Shown: positions 1-11,000 of the stretch, piece after piece
Layout: the number at the start of each line of letters is the position of its first letter
How positions within the stretch are numbered: position 1 is the stretch's first letter
NCBI GenBank assembly: GCA_965644315.1
Contig: CBFFRQ010000013.1
Location: 496,001 to 560,000, forward strand
Direction of reading: 5' to 3'
Length of the DNA: 64,000 nt
From: Caecitellus pseudoparvulus
Lineage: Eukaryota; Bigyra: Bicosoecida
The notes under the pieces: generated by a model
Databases searched by the model: none
What the model was told of the DNA's origin: nothing
The model's input: only the letters and a program-made list of their open reading frames with translations
Translations under genes and position numbers: made by a program

Positions 1-336
1 CCATGTTGGCAGGCTTGTCCATGGCATGCGGGCTGCCCTTGTCGCTGCCAATGACAAAGGGCGTGCAACTTGATTGGGAGGCCATTCTAACGCCAACACC
101 TGCCTGCTTTACTGCACGAGTGCTCCCCATGGTCTTTCAGTCAGTGTGGCAGGAAGCGAATTGCTCAGGGCAGCTGGGCCATGCAGCCGGCGACGAGCCA
201 GCAAGCAACACGGGCGATTCAACCTCCGTGCGACCGGAAGAATTGCCTTGTGTGCCAGAGTGCTTTCCTTGTCTGCGTAGCATTGTGGCTGCAATGGGGC
301 ACGCCCCAGATGTGCACCCTTGTGGGCTGGGGGAGA
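1..336. other. Left-edge sequence with no recognised gene
   Basis: This stretch lies downstream of the stop codon of the minus-strand lactone oxidase. A plus-strand frame stays open from position 3 to 371, but its translation has no recognisable domain and runs into the oxidase in antisense. I see no tRNA, repeat or clear exon here. It is probably the 3' untranslated region plus spacer, or the edge of a neighbouring gene outside the window. Confidence 0.4.
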
Positions 337-1956
337 TCACTTCAGCACCGCCTGCAGGAAGTGATTCATGAATGTGCCGTGGGGGTCCAGCTCACTCCGA
401 AGTTGCTGCCAAGCCTTCATCCGCGGATACATCGCCTGCATAGCTTCCGGCGGCGCCTGAAAGCGCTTGGCCCAATGTGGCCTCCCCCCGAGCTTCAAGC
501 AGATGTCTTCGAAGGCGTTAAAGTATCGGCTCAGCTCAGCTTCTGATGCATGGCCAAGGCCGATGGTTATGTGGCATGTGCTGTCACACAGCAGTGCTCT
601 GGACGGCCCTCCAGCGAGCTTTGCCTCAGGGGAGCAAAGGCGCTTTTCACGCTCTGAAAGCAAGTGCTTGTGCTCATCAAAAGTGGGGCCGGCAAGTGAG
701 GGGTCGTGTGCTGGGTGGTACGCCATGCTGAGCCAATCCCCGTCTCGGGCGACAAAGCGAACCTCATGAACGAATTCACTGTACAGCTCAGCCCGTGCCA
801 TCCACTCACGAAGCTGTTGCAGGGCATCAGAGCAAGCCACCCCAGGAACTGCGTACTCCATTTCAGTGTGCGGTGGAATGCGGAAGGGGATGATTTGGAC
901 CCGGTCTGAGCGGGCCACTCGCGTCTTCGGCAATTCGAACAAGATCTCCTTCAGGAAGAGGTTGCTCCAGCGGCGAGCTGACGGGGCAAGCGATGTGAGC
1001 AGTGTAATGGACTCAACCACGTAAGAAAATGCAGTTGACACTGCATCTGGGATGGTGCTGAAGTCTTGGGTTAGGTCACGAGACCTGCCAGCTGCCTGAA
1101 CTGGAGGCAAGAGTTTCACACCTGCGGGTGTTGGGTCAAAGCCGCTCCCGTCACCTGCAACTCTCACTTGACTCATGACTACAGTTGATTCCGTGTGAGG
1201 TAGCATCCAGGCTTTAGAGGAATGACCTGAATCCACGATGAACTCCGATATGTTGCTGAGAAAGCTGCTGCTGGGCACTGTAAACTCGTGCACCATGGTG
1301 CGTGACACAGGAACCGTCTGAAGAGAAACACTGACAATGACGCCAAGTGCACCCAATCCAACCCTGACCGCAGGCAGTAGCTCAGGCTGCTCCTCGGCCG
1401 AGAAGGAACGGAGCTGGCCACGGCCATCCACAAGCTGCAGCCTCACCACTGCGCTGGACACAGAACGGTGCGTAGCTCCTGAGCCGTGGGTAGCGGTGGA
1501 AATCGCCCCTGCAATCGACTGTTCATTGACGCTAGGGACATTGTGCAAAGCCCTGCCTTTCTTTGCTAGCTCTTCATACAGCTCTGCGAGGCGCATGCCT
1601 CCCTGCACTGTTACCACTTCGCCGTTTGAGTCCCAGCCATCGATCTTGCAAAGGCAATCAAGTGAAAGCACGACAGATCCAGGCACAGGCGCCGCGATGG
1701 TGCTCCACGAATGCCCCGCTCCAATCACTTTCACCTTGGATCCTTGTTCAGAAGCCTCTCGGACGAGCCACTGGACCTCCCCAACGGTGCAGGGTCGTTG
1801 CACTGTATGGTTGGAGGAGGCCAGCTGCACCTTGCCATCCCAGTTCCAAGATGGGGCAGGGATGCGCCGCGTCATCGGAAAATGGACATGATTCACCTGA
1901 TGAAATACCCCGACGGCGATGGCCAGGAGCGCCACGCTCACGGCGCAGCTACGCAT
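337..1956 (-). CDS. FAD-linked sugar-1,4-lactone oxidase (GULO/ALO type)
   Basis: A single-exon gene of 539 residues. It resembles L-gulonolactone oxidase, D-arabinono-1,4-lactone oxidase and L-galactonolactone dehydrogenase, which make ascorbate or erythroascorbate in their last step. The N-terminal FAD-binding half contains GAGHSW with His82 at the position that carries covalent FAD in gulonolactone oxidase; plant galactonolactone dehydrogenase has Leu there. A second FAD-contact segment, SIAGAISTATHGSG, lies near residues 146-160. The C-terminal family motif HWAK is at about 494-497. The length is typical of the family. A hydrophobic stretch at about residues 8-18 could be a signal anchor or the front of a targeting peptide. 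The start is the first ATG in frame. Which lactone is oxidised cannot be told from sequence alone. Confidence 0.85.
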   Translation of the reverse strand: MRSCAVSVALLAIAVGVFHQVNHVHFPMTRRIPAPSWNWDGKVQLASSNHTVQRPCTVGEVQWLVREASEQGSKVKVIGAGHSWSTIAAPVPGSVVLSLDCLCKIDGWDSNGEVVTVQGGMRLAELYEELAKKGRALHNVPSVNEQSIAGAISTATHGSGATHRSVSSAVVRLQLVDGRGQLRSFSAEEQPELLPAVRVGLGALGVIVSVSLQTVPVSRTMVHEFTVPSSSFLSNISEFIVDSGHSSKAWMLPHTESTVVMSQVRVAGDGSGFDPTPAGVKLLPPVQAAGRSRDLTQDFSTIPDAVSTAFSYVVESITLLTSLAPSARRWSNLFLKEILFELPKTRVARSDRVQIIPFRIPPHTEMEYAVPGVACSDALQQLREWMARAELYSEFVHEVRFVARDGDWLSMAYHPAHDPSLAGPTFDEHKHLLSEREKRLCSPEAKLAGGPSRALLCDSTCHITIGLGHASEAELSRYFNAFEDICLKLGGRPHWAKRFQAPPEAMQAMYPRMKAWQQLRSELDPHGTFMNHFLQAVLK

Positions 1957-2080
1957 GGCGGGCAGCGGAAATTGGCGTGGCTACCAACACGCCAAGGCGA
2001 GGTTACCTGAGGCCTCGGCTGGAGATTGTTCTTTGCCCACTGAGCCCAGACCGCTCGCAGGAAATGATTGTATTGCTGGG

Positions 2081-5000
2081 TCACAAAATGTCCGGCAGTG
2101 CATAGCAGGCGATTTGGCCGTCCCGCATGCCACAAAACAGAGCTCGCCCGCAAGCGGAGAGCGAAGCGGAGACGATGGGCGACACGCTGGAAGCCTGCAC
2201 GTCCACCTCTCTCGTGAAGCAGTCCGAGACAGACCAAATGCAAATACTCCGCTCAGTCACAAAAAGCACGTGTGCCTTGGACCTCGGGCGAGGAAGGGCA
2301 ATGGCTGCGACGATGGGCTGCTTGCCGACGTGTGCTGCGGCAAGGTCCCCATTCAGACCAAGCGCCACTGCCCGCCGCCCATGCACTACGACAGCTACCC
2401 CCGTCGAGAGCACGGCAATTGATCTCGGCAGTTGCTCCTCTGTGTCGTGCAGTGCGAGGTGGAACCTCCAGCGCACGCGCCCGGTGCGGCAGTCGTGGCA
2501 CAAGATGAGCCCATCCGCGCCGGCTGACAGCGCTGCATGTATGCTTGCAGACAGGCACGCAGCCACGACGGGGCTGGCATGGCCCGCAAGCACGGCTGTG
2601 GGAGCCACTGCGTGAGCAAGTCTGCGCTTCTTTCCAAGTGTGGCGGGCCCCGGTCCCAGAGCAGCGGGCGCCGCCGCACGCTGAGCGGCGGCGCCCACCT
2701 CTGCCATGCTCGGCACGATGTTTCCACGCACTGTGGCTGAGAAAGACGTGTCAGGAAGCGCACCAGCCCCTATAAAGGCGTCGGTGTTGACTACTGCAGC
2801 TTTGGTCTGGTGCTCGTGGGTTGGCAGCCCGACACTCGGTATGCTCCCGAGGATTGGGGGAGTCCACTGTGCGGCAGGCGGGAGCCCTACGCCGGCGCGC
2901 TGGGGCTCCAGACTGCTCTGTGGCCCCTCCACAGCCGAAGCGCTGCTTCGCACGAGATGGCGCGTCGGAGTCTCCGCTTGTAGCACATTCGGGGGCGTAT
3001 TGCGAAGCGAGGCGAGGAAGTGAGCCAGCTGCCCGGCAACATCAGTGGCCGTCGGGACAACTCCAAGGCGTGGAGGCTTTACTGGAGACGTTTGCAGCGC
3101 GGTGCCCCCAGCAGATGGCATGGTTGCTCCAAGACTCGCCGGAGAAACGCTCGTGCTACCGCCCAATGGTTCCAACAGGTGCTGCAGCCACCTACGGTCA
3201 CGCGGGCTCGCGCCCTCTACTGCTGAAATGCACGGCAAGATGTTGTGCCAGGCGAGCGCCCCCATGAGCAGTCCTTGGACTAGCACTGGCAGGTCCACAA
3301 AGTCAGTGCCGATGTCCAACAATGGCATGACTGTCGGTGTTACCAGCTCTGCCAGTGCGCCAACTTGCCCCCTTCGAACTTGCTGGGGTGACGTGCCAGC
3401 GAGCAGAATTGGCGGGTGGGAGTCTGAAGCCTCAACGTCACTGGCCATGCTGGCTCCTAGTGAGAGGGCAGTGCAGTCCCCCGCCAGCGCTGCGGTGCTC
3501 GCGCTCCAGAACATGCCCGCTTCACTTACTTGATGCCCTGCCTGGGCCTGGGGCTGCAGCTCAGCGAGAGCTTGCCCAACCCCCTCAGTGCCGAACGTAT
3601 GTAATGCCGCAGCAAGAGTACCGTGTCCATCGTCCATACCCCCTGCAGCAACTGACACACGCCAGAGTGCCATGCCCCCGCTACTGTCAGCAGTCAGGAC
3701 CAGGCAGCCGTCTTCCGAATGTGTGACGACAGTGACCGGGGCTTCATGCCACGTGAGCCGGTGGTGGACCACTACTGACTCCAAGAACCCGTGGGGCTGT
3801 CCTGCACCACTGGCGTGAGGTACTAGGCGGCACACCTCAACGTCACAGAGCGGGGCAGTGCCTCTCAGCAACACGCGGGCAGAAGGCAGCGCGCACACGG
3901 CGGAGGCAAGGGGGGAAACCGGGGCAGCTCCGCGAAATCCAAGCCCGTGCCTGCGCGCAAGAGCAACGCTCGGTCCACCGACAAACACCGCCAAGGTTGC
4001 GCTTGTACCAAGGCCAGATGCACTGGCTTGCACCATGTGGCGAGGGAGGGCTGTTGTGACGGAGCAGTCTTCCCACCCGGCGCCGGACAGGGCACAGGTG
4101 GACGTGTGAAGCGCGTACATGCTTGCCAGTCCTGGCAGAGCGTTCGGTGATTCACGCGACTGGCGATGTGCAGGTGCTTCCCGAAACGTGAACACGTCCC
4201 CGGTGGATGCGTCAGCAGCAGGCCTGAACACGTGCACGGCTGCTTCTCCGTTTGCAGCGATGCTTAGCAGCGCATCGTGTGCTGGGAGGGGGGCTAGGAA
4301 CACAATGGGGGGCGAATCAGGGACTCCGCGGATTTTCACGCGCACCGGAGTCGTTCGAAGCATGGTGAGGGAGCTGGAGATAGCTGCAGTCGCGGAAAAG
4401 TGCACAGCATCTTCAGCAGACAAGCGCTTTGGGTGGGCATCACCAAAAAGAGTGGGGGGTGTCTGCCCGAAGTTGAGAATGGTCATCTCCAGTCCCAGCC
4501 GCTGCACTGCATCGAGGGCGGTCAAGTCCACCCCCAGCCCGCCTTCGTATGTGGAATGCTTGAAGAGGTTGTCAGCCAGAGCAGCCTGCTCCCCTCGCTG
4601 CTTCACACCAAAAATCAGGTCAATCCACTCATGCAGGTGTGCAGAAACTTCGTCGCTCTCCAGGGCCGCCCTGTGCGTGGCGATGAAGTGAGCGGGGGAA
4701 TCCGCCCAAGGTGGCAACGCAACATGGTCCACCACCTCACCACTCTGAGTGGTTCCCAAGTTCAAGCGGCCAGAGTTGCGCAGGAAGCCGCCGTCGAGCT
4801 GGGTATACCACTCAGGTGTTAGTTCTTTGATGTCCATGTCATCCTGCAGCACGCTTTCCCACACAGCGGGCACCGATTTGAACAGCCGCTCAGCGTGGTC
4901 GAAGCGCCCTGCCTGCAGTGCGAGGGCGGCAGTTGTGAAAGGCTCTTGGCGAATAAAAAAGAAAACAGGAACAACTGCGTTGGAATAGTGCCCCCTATGA

Positions 5001-8000
5001 AGGTTTGCATAAGGGGCAGGGCCCATGACGTCGGGGGAGTCTGCCACCTCTCGGCTCTTCCTTGCGCCGGCCAGCAGCGACCGGAGCGCAGCCAGGGACA
5101 AGCCCCCCCTTGCCGGCTCCATGTCCTTCAAGTGAGGAATGGGGGGAGTATCCTCGTACGTCACCTCCATATCAGCCCGCAAGCGCTGCAGTCGGGCAGG
5201 GTTCAAGGCGCCCACCGGCTTGCTCAAGTCACGCCACACAGTTCCAGGCCGCGCACCAGGCAGGTCTGGGCTGCCATCCGGGAGGCGCCCACCATCCTCC
5301 AGGTTCAGAGACTCCGAGGAGAAATCTGCCAACACCCAAGGCATGATTGGGTACTGACTCCAGTCAGTGGTGCTCCTTCCCGCCACGCTATTGAGTAGCA
5401 GCAAGTAGTCAAGGTTGCTCAGTAGCCGACACCTCCACGCCTGCGTTGCTGGCAGCAGCTTCGCGAGGGCTTCCGGCTGAGTGTCTGACATCACAGCAAG
5501 GGGAGACATTTGCTTGGTCTCGTCGTGGCGACCATGTTGGAGAGGTAAGGGTGCACGTGAACCGTCGCCAGGCACTCCTCCATCGTACGGGTCAAACTTG
5601 AAGGATGCTGCCGAGGCCCTGGACTTGCCAGCACTCGGCAGCAAGGTGGCAACAGGCTCCAAGATGCCTTTTGAGGGAGGGAGTGGCATTGGATACCCAC
5701 TGCCATGGGACGACCCATGGCCTGGCTGCAGCTGTGCGAGGCCCCCCGGAGAAAAGGTGACGACACTTCCTGCAGGAAGCACTGCTCCAGAGCCTGTGAC
5801 TGCGACCCCTGCAGACGACAAAACTGCTGGGTCCACACGAGCAGCAGGGAACATACCAGCTGCCAGCGCCCCTGAGTGTGGACTTTGGTACAGAACCGGG
5901 GCGAACTGGGCGTTGGCAGCTTGCAACTGTCTCAACTTAGCATGCAACTCTCTGGCTGCTGCTTCTGATCGTAGGACCAGAAACAATGCAGGAAGGTGTA
6001 CTCCAATGTCTGCTGGTTGCCCAGCAAATGCGACGTGGGAGTGAGACCACGGTGCAGAAGTTGATGCTGTGTGCTGGCTGTGCCGGGCGGTCGCGACGTG
6101 GGGGAGGAAACCTGCAAAGGCTTCTGTACACCAGCCCCCATGTACGCCCGGTGCCTCATTCGCCAGCACTGATGCGCACATTCCTGAAGCTGCTGGTGGA
6201 GTGCTAGCCACCGACGGCATGCTGCCGGAAGCAGCCCGCGAGAACACAATCTCCAGTGCTGTTCTTCGCAGCAAGAACCGCCTGGAGAAGATGGCTTGAA
6301 CTGCTTGGATAGGCCAGGCATGGGGCTTCATCAGCAAGTTGCGAAGCAAGTCGACATCTTCACTGATGCGAGTGGTGGAGGGGGTTGATGGGGAACATCC
6401 TCCACCACGGGCAGCACCCGCCGCAGCCTCATCCCCAACTGCAGTCTCTCTTGCAAAGGAGGACTGCGTGGCTCTGGACATCCTGCCTTGCATCTCGGCA
6501 GCAACACACGAGTCACAAACACGCACAGGAAGCAGGTGCCCATGGGAAGGGAGGGCCAGTCGCTGAGTGGAGCAGCTATTGCATACGACGCTTCCGCAAC
6601 ACCGACAGTGGTGCTTCCCTGTGGACACCAGGGTACCGACGAATTCCTCCTCACAGATGCTGCAGTGGTGGTGGTCGTCATTGGGTTTCCAGGCTACTTT
6701 TGTGATGGCCTCGTGCGAGAATGCCTCTTCAACGTCTGTGCGACCCACCACACTGCCATCTGACCTGATGAGGTTCTCTGGGCGCAGCGTTAGCCCTGCC
6801 GCTGACAGCTCAAGTGTGCCCTCAACCCTTGCCATGGTGGTCACCCAATGACACCGGACGGAATACAGCACTTCAGGCATGCCAATGGTGCCAACACCAG
6901 TTGTTCTTAAGTCAAGCAAGGTAGGCCAAAAGGTACCTGCTTCACCACCGCCATTGGTGGTGGGAGCTGACACGACCCATCCGAACGTTGGGTGGGTCTC
7001 CCGTGCGCCGCCACTTACAGAGCATACAGGTGCCCCCTGCTGCAGGCATCCAGGTATGGTCGGGTGTGCAGCTGGTGTCCAGAAAGGGGTGTCACAGGCC
7101 CACAGAAGTAGCTGAACAGTTGCCTTCAGTCCACGCTGTCGAGCAGCACGTGTCGCCACCGCCTCAGCGCGGTACTGGCGTGCACGCTGCTCATCACTGG
7201 GCAGAAGCAAGAATGGCAGCATGCCGTACGTCACCAGCGTCTCCTTCGCGGCTGACTCATAGGATGCATCTGCTCGAAGCCTTTCCAAGCGCCCACTGTG
7301 AAAGGCGTCGCTGCGAACAAGGCACGCGGCACACTGGACAAGCGACGCTGCCAAGGCTGACTCTGTGGGTTGGGCATGTGCCAGAGAGGCCAGCTGCACG
7401 CGCAGTTCCGAAGCAGCGCCAGTCACGTCACATGGCTCATGCTCTTTTGGCTCGACGTTGAGTGTCAATGAGTCGGGTTGCAGTTGCCTAAGGAGCTCGC
7501 TGAAGTTGGGAGGAATCGACTCTGACTCCAAAAGGTGCAGTGCGGCACGCAGCGCAGACAAACGCACCAGCCAGAAAGACAGCAAGTAGTTGTCCGCCGC
7601 TTCAGGGAAAGCGCCGTCCAACGCTGCAGCCATTACATCAGCAGACACCAAACTATAGGGTGTAGAAGTGGCTGCTGACTCAGGAGTCTCACTTTCAGCC
7701 TGCACTGGTGCGGACCGACAGAAAGTCAAGCAACGAACAAGATCTCTTACGCGGTCTGCAAGGCAGCTTGGACCAGCAAACGCCCTTCCTTGGATAGCTT
7801 CGGAAGAAAAATGCGCTGCCAGTGCAACGAGCGGAAGCCGCAGCCCTGCTTGGACTGCAGCGGGCTCCAGCCTGTCAGATCCAGGCCTGCATCGCTTGCC
7901 TGGCATGCTGCGACTCCGGGATCGCGATGAAGGTGGCTTGGAGCTTGATAGCGAAGCGGCGGCAGGGGTAGAGGGTTGCGCAGCGCCGTACCGCAGCACT

Positions 8001-11000
8001 GCTCCACGGTGAGGCAAGCGATGTGAACCATGCCTCATATGCTCGCTTGCCGGCAAGCTGGCTGAGCTGGATGGAGACGGCTCACTGCCTGCAGCGCTGT
8101 CGCTTGAAGCGGACCGATCCGTGATCAGCCAAGCTCTTATCGTGGGGAGAGCGTCAGCATCGTCATGTGGGAGACCTATCTCCACAGCGCTCTGCACGTT
8201 GCTGAGCAGTCGTGAGAGCGCCATTGCTGCCGCTGCGTGCACTTCACGCCGGCCTTGCTCAAGCGAGACCAGCCCAGAAATTCTCAGCGTGGCGCACCCT
8301 GGTGCTGTTTCTGGGGGGCAGCTGTCGAGGCCATGGCTCGCCAGAGCAACGAGGCGCAGCGTCGTGGACCAGGCTGCATCGCGCGGGGCAACTGGTGCGT
8401 GGGAGGGCAAGCAAGCAGCCGTGAATACGTGTCTGAGACTGAACTGGAGTATGTCTTGCCAAATGCCCAAGCGGGAAGATGCGCTGTGGCGCCAGAGCTG
8501 CCTGCAGCCCCCCATCCGCTTTGCTAATGTGCCCGTCACCTGTGTCAGCAAGGATGAGATGGAGTCTGCGTCATAAGCCTCTGAAGCTTGGTCTTTGTTC
8601 GCGGGCCACAACATTGCATGAAGCTGGGCAAACCCACGGGGGGGGACACCATCCTGCTGGGCCCCAAGCGCATCAGTCAGTCCGAGTGCAGCCGTGAGCT
8701 GCGTTGCCAGCCCGAATGCCAACGTTCCCCACAACTCCGGCCATTTCGTGACGGCTGCGTCCTGCACCGCAGCATGCAGCTGCAACGACATACCCGGCGA
8801 GCGGAGAAGGTCCAACAGTAACTGGCCCACTTTCCAAGTCGCGAAGAAGCGGAGGCCAGCTAGGTTGACGGGGGTTGAGGGGTGCTCACTGGCTCCGGCT
8901 CGAGCGGCGTCGTGCTCAAATGGCAGGTCACGCAGGGAGGCAGCAGAAGAGATGGACACCACCTTGACGTCCTGTTCGGTATCGGGGTCCAGAAGGCGCT
9001 GCTTCAAGATATCAATGGTCTGGTTTAGGGTTGACAGTGAGTCTTGGACCCACGCCGGGCAGTCTCCTGCCGAGCATGCCTGGAGGAAGCCGGCGTGGCC
9101 CTGCAGCTCCTGCCCTGCTCGGGCGTCTTGGACTTGAGCAGCCGCCTGCGTCGTGAAGCAGATTTCTGCCAGGAGCAAGGGCCAGCGAGCATGCTGCATC
9201 ATGCGTGCGCGATTGCTGCGACATATCAAGCCCATGGAAATGAGCGGAGCTCCGTCCAGTGCATCATGGCCGTCTCCACACAGGAGTGCGAACCAGTCGC
9301 GAAGGCCAGCAAGCTGGACCCACAACGGTGCGCGACACAAGATCTGAAGGCAAACAGGAATCAACGCTGGGTGCCGGATCGGCTGGCTGGCAAGCACTGC
9401 TGGCAGTGAGCAAGGCGGGCTGTCAGTGCTGGACGCTGCAGCCTCGAAGCTTGGCTGCACGACGTGTGAAAAGTCCAGCCCAAGCAGCAGCGCCATGCAA
9501 CACCTGTACACACTGAAGGTGATGGGGGCTTCCGTAAGTGCGTTTTCCAGCATGCTAGCATGCCCTGCCACGTAGTGCATCTGCACTTCTGCCGCCGCAT
9601 CGGGCAAGTGACTCTGCCAGAACCCGTACCGTGCAAGCACACGCAAGGCCAGCACAATGACAGGAAGTTCCTTCGCAGTCTGCAAGGCGGCCCAGATCGC
9701 AGCACAATGTCCAGAGCGCTGCAGGAACTCCAGCAGCCGAGCATCCACTGTGTTGGCGGCAGGGGCCAGCGACAGCAGCTGACTCGCTTCACGCAGCCGC
9801 GCTGGCAAGCGTGTGCTTTCTGCATGCTCCAAAAAACTCCATGGCGCTTCGGCGTCTCCCTCCGAACGTGCGCTCACCCCCGCCTGCAACAAAGGCACCG
9901 CCGACAATGGTGCAGGCAGCAAGCCCAATACCGCTTGCAGCATCAACCCCCGCTGACCTTCAGAGCGATGAGGTTCCCAGCAAGCAGTCAGCATGCAACC
10001 AAGGGTCGTACCAAGGGCCGCTGGGGGCAACGGCACTCCTTGCTGCGAAAGGCACGCCACGAGCTGTGTGCGGAAGAAGGCATCTGTGAGGTCCCCCTCA
10101 CAATGAAGTGGTGGGCATGTCGCGAAAGGCATGGGCTCCCGCTGCAGCGCATGGCCCCATCCACCAAGATGCAGTAAAACCAGGCAACGGGCACACGCAA
10201 ACATGCAGGCATGAGTGAAGGCATCAGCTTTAACGTCATCAGACATACCCCCTCCGGTGACGACGAGGAAGTGGTTCAGAGGGACACTGGCAGCGACGCT
10301 GGGTCCATTCAGCATCGTGTGCAGGAGCATTGTGAGCGAGGCATGCCTTCGAGCCGCAGTGCTCGCCGCGCGCCCCCACACGTCCCAAGCAAAGAGCAGT
10401 TCAACTTGAGCAGCAGCCGCAACTGCAGGGCCAAAAGGCAGCTTCCCCCTGACAAGCAAGCGTGCTTGTGGTAAATGCCTAGCAGCTGCTGCTGCAACTT
10501 TCTGCAGAAGAGACGCCAGCTGCGGCGAGCCTGGCTCCGGCGCATTGAAGCCAGTGCACACAGTGCCTGCCAAAGACGAGACAAGGAGGGACACGTGCTC
10601 AAGCAAGCGCACCGTCAAGTGGCTCGGGGGCAGCTGCTTCAAGAGGCAGGCAAGAGCAGCGATGCCACCACGGTGGAGGAACAGGCGGCACTGCTCGATG
10701 CTGGCACTGCATGCGGCAGCGATGCACCCAACGGCGCTTGCAGTCAATAGTGGACTGTGGCAAGCTGCGTCCACCAGCGAGGGTAACACGGGGGCGGTTT
10801 TGGGACTGCCGGCTTGTGCAGCAGCAGCGAGTATCGGGAAGAATAGCGCCGGCCCCCCAGCCCTGCGAAGGGCGTGCAGCACAGAGCCACGCCGCAACAA
10901 CACGCTGCCGCCTGCGCCACTACACCCCAGACCAAACTCCGGAGACATGCCTCGAGTGAGCGCAGTCCGCAGTGCTGCATCTGCATCCAACGGACTGCTG

